Source of the DNA: JAYPHU01 sp964611435
Lineage (GTDB): Bacteria; Pseudomonadota; Alphaproteobacteria; Rhodospirillales; UBA2165
Length of the DNA stretch: 64,000 bases
Direction: 5' to 3'
NCBI GenBank assembly: GCA_964611435.1
Contig: CAZSXT010000004.1
Location: forward strand, 91,345 to 155,344
Position 1 is the first letter of the stretch. Every line of letters starts with the position of its first letter. The notes under the pieces were generated by a model. The model worked only from the letters and a program-made list of their open reading frames with translations. It had not been told where the DNA came from and did not search any database. A program made the position numbers and the translations under genes. Shown in pieces: positions 8,998 to 16,460 of the stretch.

Positions 8998-9504
8998 ATG
9001 GCGGCGCTCGATATCAGCCAGCTCCGCTTCATGATCGTCGAGGACAATCCCTTTATGCAGCGGGTGCTTAAACAATTATTGCGGTCCTATAATGTCCGTC
9101 TCATGCGCGAGGCCTCCGACGGCGCCGAGGCGTTTAAACTGCTTGAAGCCTTCCCGCCCGACATCATTTTGGTGGACTGGGAGATGATGCCGCTGAGTGG
9201 TCTGGATTTCATTAAATTGGTGCGAACCTCTGATGAGAGTCCGGATCGGTTCGTGCCCATTATCATGGTGACCGCTTATTCAGAAGCCGCCAATATCCGG
9301 GCCGCCCGCGATGCCGGCGTGACCGAATATCTTGTCAAACCTGTATCGGCGGTGAACCTGTTTTCCCGGATCAAAAGAATCATCGAAAAACCCCGCCCGT
9401 TTGTTGAGTGTCCAACCTTCTTCGGACCGGACAGGCGGCGGCGGGAGGATAAAAATTTTGGCGGACCAGAGCGGCGGGTTTCAGAACCTCAACACCCCCA
9501 TTGA
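8998..9504 (+). CDS. CheY-like single-domain response regulator with GPDRRR tail
   Basis: 168 residues from ATG 8998. An earlier in-frame ATG at 8977 lies inside the GGGAGG sequence and inside the preceding gene, so it is less likely. The receiver domain (about 8-130) has the acidic pair E15/D16, phosphoacceptor D60 in ILVDWEMMP, T93 region (MVTAYSE) and K114 in YLVKPVS. No DNA-binding or enzymatic output domain follows; the tail carries FFGPDRRRRED and GGPERR, arginine-rich motifs I associate with many alphaproteobacterial stand-alone receivers. Pairing with the upstream Hpt-like gene suggests a phosphorelay intermediate. Confidence 0.88.
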   Translation: MAALDISQLRFMIVEDNPFMQRVLKQLLRSYNVRLMREASDGAEAFKLLEAFPPDIILVDWEMMPLSGLDFIKLVRTSDESPDRFVPIIMVTAYSEAANIRAARDAGVTEYLVKPVSAVNLFSRIKRIIEKPRPFVECPTFFGPDRRRREDKNFGGPERRVSEPQHPH

Positions 9505-9511
9505 TCGAGAC

Positions 9512-10225
9512 CTACCAGTTTCGGCACTGCCGGCTCAATTGCTTATAGGATTCCGGCGAATCTATCGTCGCGTTTTTCGCCGCCATCTCGCGGCTCATAT
9601 CTTGTTCTAACTCATCCCACAGGTGATCAATCTGACGGATCACCTTCTGGTAAGCCTCTTCCTGAGTAAGCCCCAGTCCCGGCTTCATGTTTGAAACGAA
9701 TGCCAGTGACCTCCGCTCGATGATCGCACGATACTTATTCAAAACCGTTCGAAAGATATCCACGTGCTCGTGTTCGTGGGCAATGATGGCTGCGTACTGA
9801 CAGGAGCCGCGGGGATAATCTCTTGCAACGTAGACCCGCAGATCATTGAACACGATTTTGATCTTCAGGGTGTCGATTCGGGCGCAAAAGCGATTGCGGC
9901 CGATGTTCGCCCCCTGTAGCCGCAAGTCAGGATCCCATATCCGGCTGACGGTGGTGAGGCCAAGAGGCTGTTGCCTTGAGCCCGCGGCAATACTGCCGAT
10001 CTTTAAAGCAAGTGCCCGCAATCTTTGTTTGTTGAGCGTGTGATCGTAGACCACCCTTCCCCCGTCCGTTTCCACAAACAAGTTCACGCCGCCTTTGACC
10101 GGCGGACAAGCGCGCACCACTTGTGCTGCAACCGGATTAAAATCCCCCGACACCGGTAGCATCGCCGCACATGCCGATATGGCGGCAGCGACAATTCGAC
10201 GGCGTCTAGCCCTCATCGTCGCCAT
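9512..10225 (-). CDS. Exported putative zinc metalloprotein with HEHEH motif
   Basis: 237 residues. An Arg-rich start followed by a hydrophobic stretch (about 11-35, ending AAQVVRA) looks like a signal peptide, so the protein is probably periplasmic. The centre has AAIIAHEHEHVDIFRTVL: H150-E151-x-x-H154 fits the HExxH zinc-binding signature, as in DUF922-like putative proteases. Four cysteines (C40, C114, C142 and one near the C-terminus) could form disulfides. ATG 10225 overlaps the 3' end of xerD by 20 bases; the ATG at 10216 is an alternative. It is the last gene of the minus-strand run after xerD. Protease activity is inferred only from the motif. Confidence 0.62.
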   Translation of the reverse strand: MATMRARRRRIVAAAISACAAMLPVSGDFNPVAAQVVRACPPVKGGVNLFVETDGGRVVYDHTLNKQRLRALALKIGSIAAGSRQQPLGLTTVSRIWDPDLRLQGANIGRNRFCARIDTLKIKIVFNDLRVYVARDYPRGSCQYAAIIAHEHEHVDIFRTVLNKYRAIIERRSLAFVSNMKPGLGLTQEEAYQKVIRQIDHLWDELEQDMSREMAAKNATIDSPESYKQLSRQCRNW

Positions 10226-11213
10226 CGCCGGTCGAGACTCCAGAGGACAGGGCCGCCAGAGGATGACTTCTGTTGACCAGGTTCTTCAGCCGCTCTTCCA
10301 GAACATGGGTATAGATTTGGGTGGTGGAAATATCCGCATGTCCCAGCATTTGCTGCAGGGCTCGCAGGTCGGCTCCGTGCGCCAGCAGATGGCTGGCAAA
10401 TGAATGACGCAATACGTGGGGCGACACGCGCGCAGGATCAAGACCCGCTTGTATGGCCAGATCTTTAAGCTGCTTGGAAAAGGCATCCCTTGTCAAATGA
10501 CCGCTTTTGGACGAAGCAGGAAACAGGAATGGCGATGCGCCACCGGATTTTCTGCGGCCCTCTCTATCGGCGAGATATGCGGAAATAGCCTCCCGCGCGG
10601 GGTCGCTAAGGGGCACGATCCGTTCCTTGTCGCCCTTTCCGCGCACGGTCAGCATCTGTCCATCCCTGGAGATTGAACCGGTGCGAAGACTGACGAGTTC
10701 CGATACGCGAAGCCCCGTCGCATAGAGTATTTCCATCAAGGCGGTTAGGCGGAGCGCTTTTCCCGCCCCCGCGCCAATCCCATCCCTCGCCACCGCCAGC
10801 AGGCGGTCAATTTCGTCCTCGCTTAGATATTTCGGCAATGACTGACCCAACTTGGGTCCATCAATCCCGGCCGTGGGGTCTTCGCGCCGGAATCCTTCGG
10901 CAAACAAGAACTGAAAGAACTGACGCAATACCGATAGACGCCGCGCAACTGTGGAAACAGCGTTCTTGCGGCTTCGTAGTTGCGCCAGATAGTCCCGGAT
11001 ATGAGCATCTCCGGCTGATTCAATCGTCAGCTTTCGCCGATGCTGGTACAGGGAAAAATCTTCCAGGTCCCGCCGGTACGCCGCCACGGTGTTGAGAGAC
11101 GCCCCACGCTCGGCGGCAATCATTTCCAGGAAAATGTCCACTTGTCTGGAGGGCGGCGCCTTGGGGCGGGCCCGCCTGGGATATTTGAAAGGTTTTTCTC
11201 CGGCCAGGCTCAT
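10206..11213 (-). CDS. xerD: Tyrosine recombinase XerD
   Basis: 335 residues, slightly longer than the ~300 of E. coli XerD because of an Arg/Pro-rich N-terminal extension. A SAM-like core-binding domain (about 25-110) precedes the catalytic domain. Catalytic residues are all visible: R169 (ATGLRVSEL), K193 (RGKGDKER), H266 and R269 (HVLRHSFASHLL), H292 (MLGHADI) and nucleophile Y301 (TQIYTHV). XerCD recombination at dif resolves chromosome dimers at the division septum. Lack of phage genes and the surrounding core genes argue for the chromosomal enzyme and not a mobile-element integrase. The start overlaps the stop of the upstream gene by four bases (ATGA). Confidence 0.93.
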   Translation of the reverse strand: MSLAGEKPFKYPRRARPKAPPSRQVDIFLEMIAAERGASLNTVAAYRRDLEDFSLYQHRRKLTIESAGDAHIRDYLAQLRSRKNAVSTVARRLSVLRQFFQFLFAEGFRREDPTAGIDGPKLGQSLPKYLSEDEIDRLLAVARDGIGAGAGKALRLTALMEILYATGLRVSELVSLRTGSISRDGQMLTVRGKGDKERIVPLSDPAREAISAYLADREGRRKSGGASPFLFPASSKSGHLTRDAFSKQLKDLAIQAGLDPARVSPHVLRHSFASHLLAHGADLRALQQMLGHADISTTQIYTHVLEERLKNLVNRSHPLAALSSGVSTGDGDDEG

Positions 11214-13111
11214 ATGCCGGCGGCGAGCGCGGCCTCCAGCGCCAAGGACCGGGCGTCATCCCCAAGGCCGACATTCCAAAGACTGTACACCACCCGGTTC
11301 ATGACAATCGGATTCGCCTGGACCGGACCATTCCGACCGAGGGCCAGTAAGGAGAGAAGTACAGTCTCTCCAACCCGCACATTGTTGGATGCGGCCTTAA
11401 GGGAGCGCCATATCGCCGGCTGGGGCATTAAGGCCGTCCCCTGCGGCGGACCATCGAGCAACGCATCCCATCTAGAGGCTGGCACCTGATCCCCGAGCGC
11501 CCCCATCAGATCATAGAGCAACGCCGCGTCGGCCAGCGCATCCTCCATATTGATTGGTTTTTCCTCTGTTTGGCGCGTCCGGGCGGCCCACCAAAGGTCC
11601 AATATTTCCGGCTGCCATTCTTCGTCCGAAATCACACCGGCAATCCGGGCTAAGGGTAGAAGACCGTTCAATACATCAGCCGCCTTTTCATCCACGGCCG
11701 CCGCCGATTTCAACATGGTCAACCACTGCAAGGCGGAATCCTTTTCCCGGGCCGCTAAAAACGCACGTACGGCGTCGGGCGCGAACCAGATGAAGTCTTG
11801 GGCAGGTTCAATGCTCCTCAGGATCGGCAGATACACCCGCGCCATTGATTCAAACCGGCCCTCTTCCCGCGCCAGGTTAAACGCCTTGGCCAATACTTCG
11901 GCAATCGCTGCTGGCATGCTCTCCACCAGCGCCTTACGGTAAAGTAGCGCCCGGCTGAGTGGGTTTCTCTCCGCATCCGCCGTGGTCAACGGATTGGCCA
12001 GCGCCTGCTCGCCGAACGTGATCCCCGCATACAGCTGTCGGAGCACCTCGGTATTCAACGCGCCCATGGCCTCAGCCCGTTCAGCAGCATCGACGCGAAG
12101 TTCAGGACTTGCATTCGGACTGGTGGCGATGGTTCTTAGAATGGCCGGATTGTTGGCAGAGGTTACATCCGCCGGCAGCTTAACCCGGGCCGCACGGATC
12201 ATCGCAAAATGAAGCGGCTTTGGGTCCGACAGGCTGGCCACCTCGTACTTGTCCAGTCCCGCGAGTGTTTCGATAATGCCGAAAAACACATCGTCGTCGA
12301 TCCCGGTCTCCCGCAGTAAATTGGCGCCGAGCGCCGCCCGGTCGTGTTGACCGGCGAGAGACTGGCAAAATATAAACGCCTTTTGCCAATAATCGGTTTC
12401 GACTTCCTTGATCTGACTGGCGACAAGGGAACAGACCCGAGCATTGTCATTTCCGAGGAACAGAAGGTCCGCTTCGCTTTTCAGCAATCGCCCCGTCTGT
12501 TCACCAACCGGCACCACCTTCAACAAATCGGAGACCCCGGTCAGATCGCCCATATTCGCCAGTAATTCAACGCGGGCGCCGATCAGATCGGATTTGCCAT
12601 CCTTGCTGAGGGACTCGCCGGCGGGCGCCTTGGCCGTGCTAAGGAGAAGCCGCCTCATCATCCCCCGCATCGCACGGGAGGTCGCGTTGACAGGTAATTT
12701 GGACAAAAGCCGTTCCACCCGCGCCCGGCTCGTTCCATCCCACATGCCAATACCGAAGCCGCCATCTTCTTCCGACAAAACGCCGATCGAATTGGCATCG
12801 ATAGTCTGTAGGCTCTCAACCTCGATTTTTCCGGGAATCAGCACGTTTCCGCCGGCCCCCAGCTTTGACGGTTCCAACGCCACCCCGGTGCCGGCGGCCG
12901 GTACTGCGTCTGGTTGTTCTGGCGCGTCAGCCGCTGGTTCGGAAGCTGGTGTCACGGCAGGCTCTGCGGCCGGCGGCGTCAAGGGTTTTGGCGGCTCCAA
13001 CGATTGTGGCCCCTGAGCTTGGATTTCGCTGGCCCAAAGCAAGGCCGCCGCCAAAACCCCGGCAGCGATACCCAGCATTCTGCCGGCGCGATTATTTTGG
13101 GAAGCGATCAT
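11210..13111 (-). CDS. Large exported protein of unknown function with Pro/Ala-rich N-terminus
   Basis: 633 residues. A hydrophobic segment at about 11-32 (MLGIAAGVLAAALLWASEIQAQG) looks like a signal peptide with an AQA-type cleavage site. Residues 35-80 are a Pro/Ala/Glu-rich low-complexity linker. The rest is Ala/Leu-rich and helical with many short LLxxxxxA motifs, suggestive of TPR-like or solenoid repeats; no catalytic motif is seen. The Pro/Ala stretch may lead automated annotation to call it antifreeze-like, which I would not accept. It overlaps the small membrane peptide upstream and xerD downstream, so the three look co-transcribed. I do not recognise a function. Confidence 0.6.
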   Translation of the reverse strand: MIASQNNRAGRMLGIAAGVLAAALLWASEIQAQGPQSLEPPKPLTPPAAEPAVTPASEPAADAPEQPDAVPAAGTGVALEPSKLGAGGNVLIPGKIEVESLQTIDANSIGVLSEEDGGFGIGMWDGTSRARVERLLSKLPVNATSRAMRGMMRRLLLSTAKAPAGESLSKDGKSDLIGARVELLANMGDLTGVSDLLKVVPVGEQTGRLLKSEADLLFLGNDNARVCSLVASQIKEVETDYWQKAFIFCQSLAGQHDRAALGANLLRETGIDDDVFFGIIETLAGLDKYEVASLSDPKPLHFAMIRAARVKLPADVTSANNPAILRTIATSPNASPELRVDAAERAEAMGALNTEVLRQLYAGITFGEQALANPLTTADAERNPLSRALLYRKALVESMPAAIAEVLAKAFNLAREEGRFESMARVYLPILRSIEPAQDFIWFAPDAVRAFLAAREKDSALQWLTMLKSAAAVDEKAADVLNGLLPLARIAGVISDEEWQPEILDLWWAARTRQTEEKPINMEDALADAALLYDLMGALGDQVPASRWDALLDGPPQGTALMPQPAIWRSLKAASNNVRVGETVLLSLLALGRNGPVQANPIVMNRVVYSLWNVGLGDDARSLALEAALAAGI

Positions 13112-13232
13112 TCGGGAGCACCTTTTCGACCTTCGCCACGGGCGCCGGTATATCCCAGGTCGACATTAAAATGGTCGCGCCGGCGATCAGCGCGACAACC
13201 AATAGGATCACAAACCTGGACAGCTTCTTCAT
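13092..13232 (-). CDS. Small single-pass membrane peptide (46 residues)
   Basis: Starting at the internal ATG (13232) gives 46 residues: MKKLS, a hydrophobic helix (about 6-26, FVILLVVALIAGATILMSTW) and a short tail WDIPAPVAKVEKVLPNDRFPK. An in-frame start at 13325 would add a 31-residue hydrophilic leader without features, so the short form is preferred. The 3' end overlaps the next gene by 20 bases, tying it to the operon with the large exported protein and xerD. The helix-plus-periplasmic-tail pattern resembles small conserved proteins of alphaproteobacteria, but I cannot name a family. Confidence 0.55.
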   Translation of the reverse strand: MKKLSRFVILLVVALIAGATILMSTWDIPAPVAKVEKVLPNDRFPK

Positions 13233-13432
13233 ATATCCAACAATTCCATGTTGCCGTGAGTCGGCTGCCTGCGGCTGCGGACCGGCATATTGTCTCAACG
13301 ACACAGGCGAATAAGTATTTACCAACTGTGGCGAATTTTCGGCAGTTTAGTCTTTGTCATCAATGCTTTCAACGAAACACCGACAGAACTGAACGTCATG
13401 GATTCCTGTGCGACCCGTGATATAAACCGCCT

Positions 13433-14011
13433 ATGAGCAAGAAACCCGCCTATCAACTACCAGACCATCTACAGGACAAGTTTATTGTCATGATCGGTCT
13501 TATGGGCGCCGGCAAGTCGAATTTGGGCCGACGCCTGGCAACCGCCATGGACATGCCGTTCATTGATACGGATACCGAAATTGAAACGGCGGCAGGCTGC
13601 ACCATCGATGAAATTTTTGAACAATTTGGCGAGACGGAGTTTCGCGCCGGAGAGCGCCGGGTCATCGCCCGTGTCCTGCGAGGCGAACCGGCGGTCGTCG
13701 CCACCGGCGGTGGCGCCTTCATGGACAAGGAAACCCGCAAACGCTTTAGGAAAAAGGCCATTTCAATCTGGCTTCGGGCTGACCTGGAATTGCTGCATCG
13801 CCGCACCTCGCGACGGGATCACCGCCCGCTTCTCAAGAAAGGCGATCCGAAGAAAATTCTGCAGGACCTGATCGATGCCCGGTATCCCATTTACGCCGAG
13901 GCGGATATTGTTTTCGATGTGAGCGACGAACCCGCTCCCGACTCGGCGAAACGGGTGCTGGCCAAACTGATCGAACATTGTGAAAGCCTGACCGCGGCGG
14001 AGGATGCATGA
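13433..14011 (+). CDS. aroK: Shikimate kinase
   Basis: 192 residues. It phosphorylates shikimate at the 3-hydroxyl with ATP in the chorismate pathway. The Walker A loop GLMGAGKSNLG is at about 22-32, DTDTEIE with the shikimate/Mg-binding Asp at about 44-50, the FRAGERR substrate loop at about 68-74, TGGGAFM at about 87-93 and the LID-region Arg in RRDHRPLL. The stop overlaps the start of aroB by four bases, the common aroK-aroB arrangement. It is divergent from the xerD operon. A 20-residue N-terminal extension before the kinase core is usual in this group. Confidence 0.96.
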   Translation: MSKKPAYQLPDHLQDKFIVMIGLMGAGKSNLGRRLATAMDMPFIDTDTEIETAAGCTIDEIFEQFGETEFRAGERRVIARVLRGEPAVVATGGGAFMDKETRKRFRKKAISIWLRADLELLHRRTSRRDHRPLLKKGDPKKILQDLIDARYPIYAEADIVFDVSDEPAPDSAKRVLAKLIEHCESLTAAEDA

Positions 14012-15123
14012 GCGCCGCCGATATCCTGACGCTAGACCTTGGTGACCGGAGCTATGACATCCATGTCGGGTCCGGCCTGATCGCGCGCGCCGGTGAACTG
14101 ATCGCACCGGTGCTTCGGCAGAAAAGAGTCATCGTCATCTCCGACGAGAACGTTGCGCCGCACTACCTGTCGCCGCTAGCGGGGAGCCTTGCAGCTGCCG
14201 GCGTAACGGTGGGAGAGATCGTTTTGCCGGCGGGCGAGCAAACTAAGACCCTGGATCATTTTCAGGAGCTGACGGATCGCATATTGGACGAAAAGATCGA
14301 ACGCGGCACCGCGCTGGTTGCCCTTGGCGGCGGTGTGATCGGTGATTTGACGGGGTTTGCCGCCGCCACCCTTCTGCGCGGTGTTGACTTCATCCAGGTG
14401 CCGACCACTCTCTTATCCCAAGTGGATAGTTCCGTCGGCGGCAAAACCGGCATCAACACCCGGCACGGCAAAAACCTGCTGGGCGCGTTTTATCAGCCAC
14501 GCCTTGTTTTGGCAGACATCGATACACTGGACACCTTGCCCCACCGGGAAGTCTTGGCGGGCTATGCTGAGGTCGTGAAGTACGGGCTGATCAATGATCC
14601 GGATTTCTTTGTCTGGCTGGAGGAGAACGGCGAAGCGTTATGCAACGGCGACAAGACGTTGCGTCAGCACGCGGTCCTTGTGAGCTGCCGCGCCAAGGCC
14701 AACATTGTTGCCGCCGACGAGCGGGAGACCAGTGTTCGGGCGCTACTTAATTTAGGGCATACTTTCGGTCACGCCCTGGAGGCGGAAACGGGATTTTCGG
14801 ATCGGCTCCTGCACGGGGAAGCGGTCGCCATCGGCATTGTTATGGCGCACGACCTGTCGGCCTTAATGGGGTTATGCGACGAAGAGGACGCCCACCGGGT
14901 CAAACGCCACTTCGACGCGGTGGGCCTCTATGCCAGTCCCACGCGCTTGGCGAATGTGGGTTGGCAGACCGACGCCTTGCTAAGCCACATGGCCAGCGAC
15001 AAAAAAGTCAAAGACGGTAAAGTGACATTCATCCTGACCCGGGGTATCGGCCAGGCCTTTATTGCGACCGATGTCGCGATGGACGACGTAAGGCAAGTGG
15101 TTGATCAATCCATCGCGGCCTGA
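14008..15123 (+). CDS. aroB: 3-dehydroquinate synthase
   Basis: 371 residues, normal for AroB. It converts DAHP to 3-dehydroquinate using NAD and zinc in the second step of the chorismate pathway. Visible motifs are the NAD-binding GGGVIGDLTGFAAATLLRG (about 107-125), the PTTLLSQVDSSVGGKTGIN block (about 131-149), the GYAEVVKYGLI segment with a zinc-ligand Glu (about 184-194), LNLGHTFGHALE with zinc-ligand His (about 247-258) and LLHGEAVAIG with the third ligand (about 268-277). Translationally coupled to aroK. Confidence 0.97.
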   Translation: MSAADILTLDLGDRSYDIHVGSGLIARAGELIAPVLRQKRVIVISDENVAPHYLSPLAGSLAAAGVTVGEIVLPAGEQTKTLDHFQELTDRILDEKIERGTALVALGGGVIGDLTGFAAATLLRGVDFIQVPTTLLSQVDSSVGGKTGINTRHGKNLLGAFYQPRLVLADIDTLDTLPHREVLAGYAEVVKYGLINDPDFFVWLEENGEALCNGDKTLRQHAVLVSCRAKANIVAADERETSVRALLNLGHTFGHALEAETGFSDRLLHGEAVAIGIVMAHDLSALMGLCDEEDAHRVKRHFDAVGLYASPTRLANVGWQTDALLSHMASDKKVKDGKVTFILTRGIGQAFIATDVAMDDVRQVVDQSIAA

Positions 15124-15190
15124 ACGGGAAAAATACTTCGGACAAAACTAGGATTTTCCTACGTCAGTTTGATAACTAATTGAGGACCTT

Positions 15191-16450
15191 ATGACGTTCA
15201 CCCTCATCGCCATCGGCGTACTTCTTATTCTATCGGCCTTCTTTTCGGGATCGGAGACCGCGCTCACCGGGTCGTCGCGGCCGGTGATGTACCAGCTGGA
15301 AGCCGGTGGTAATCCGCGCGCCCAGATCGTCAACCAAATGCATGAAAAGAAAGGCTCTCTGATCGGGGCGATCCTGATCGGCAACAATCTGGTCAACATC
15401 CTGGCGTCGGCCCTGGCGACAAGCCTGATGATTTCGCTTTTTGGCAAGAACGGAGTGGCCTATGCAACGGCCGTCATGACAGCCCTGGTTGTGATTTTTG
15501 CCGAGATTCTGCCCAAGACCTATGCCTTGCAGAACGCCGACCGGACAGCGCTTGTCGTAGCGCCGATCATGCGCCCGATTGTTTTTGTTTTCGCGCCGAT
15601 CACCCAAGCTATTTTGGTGATCGTCCGGGGCACACTTCGAGCATTCGGATTAAAATTGCACTCCGAAGAAACGTTCGTGCCGTATACGGAGGAGCTTCGC
15701 GGCGCCATCGAACTGCACGAAGGAGAGCATGAAGCCGTCCAACACGAACGCGCCATGCTGCGCAGCGTCCTCGACCTCAACGAGGTGGACGTGGGTGAAA
15801 TCATGGCCCACCGGAAGTCTGTCGAGATGATCAATGTTGACGACGAGCCGGCAAAAATCGTCGAACAAGTGTTGGAAAGTCCCTATACCCGAGTTCCCTT
15901 ATGGCAAGGAGAGCGAGACAATATCGTCGGCGTCATTCACGCCAAGGAATTGCTACGGACGTTGCATGCCCATCCAGATGACGGAGAAGCCAGCCTGGAT
16001 GTTCTAGAATTGGCCTCGGAACCCTGGTTCATTCCGGAAACCACACGACTGTTGGACCAACTTCACGCGTTCCGTGACAGGCGAGAGCACTTCGCCATTG
16101 TGGTCGATGAATATGGCAGCCTCGAAGGCGTGGTCACCTTGGAAGACATTCTTGAAGAAATCGTCGGAGAAATTGCCGACGAACACGATGTGGCCGTCCC
16201 GGGACTGCACCCGATGTCCGACGGCTCCTATTTAGTCGATGGCGATTTCACGATCCGCGATTTAAACCGGGAATTGGAATGGAGCCTCCCCGACGAAGAA
16301 GCGGTCACCGTCGCCGGATTGGTACTGCACGAATCCCGGCGCATCCCGGAGGTTGGCCAGAAATTCCTGTTCCACGACACAAGGTTCGAGATCACCCGGC
16401 GTCACCGCCATCAGATCACCCAACTGAAAGTCCGTCGCCAAGCTTCTTGA
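15191..16450 (+). CDS. CNNM/CBS/CorC_HlyC-domain membrane protein
   Basis: 419 residues. The N-terminal CNNM-type transmembrane domain (about 1-175, opening TFTLIAIGVLLILSAFFSGSETALTGSSRP) has three or four helices. Two CBS domains follow (about 200-325, including VEMINVDDEPAKIVEQVLESPYTRVPLWQG and FAIVVDEYGSLEGVVTLEDILEEIVGEI), then a C-terminal CorC/HlyC domain (about 340-415). The family is linked to magnesium/cobalt efflux and ion homeostasis, although the older haemolysin name persists. ATG 15191 follows TGAGGA. It lies 67 bases after aroB on the same strand, so it may be read with aroKB. It is convergent with the sensor kinase downstream. Confidence 0.92.
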   Translation: MTFTLIAIGVLLILSAFFSGSETALTGSSRPVMYQLEAGGNPRAQIVNQMHEKKGSLIGAILIGNNLVNILASALATSLMISLFGKNGVAYATAVMTALVVIFAEILPKTYALQNADRTALVVAPIMRPIVFVFAPITQAILVIVRGTLRAFGLKLHSEETFVPYTEELRGAIELHEGEHEAVQHERAMLRSVLDLNEVDVGEIMAHRKSVEMINVDDEPAKIVEQVLESPYTRVPLWQGERDNIVGVIHAKELLRTLHAHPDDGEASLDVLELASEPWFIPETTRLLDQLHAFRDRREHFAIVVDEYGSLEGVVTLEDILEEIVGEIADEHDVAVPGLHPMSDGSYLVDGDFTIRDLNRELEWSLPDEEAVTVAGLVLHESRRIPEVGQKFLFHDTRFEITRRHRHQITQLKVRRQAS

Positions 16451-16460
16451 TGATGGAGGA

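Noticed and set aside
10206..11213. Tyrosine recombinase as a sign of a mobile element or phage
   Set aside because: Sequence and neighbours fit chromosomal XerD; no attachment sites, tRNA or phage genes are present.
11210..13111. Antifreeze-type protein because of the Pro/Ala-rich stretch
   Set aside because: Only 45 residues are low complexity; the rest is an ordinary helical exported protein.
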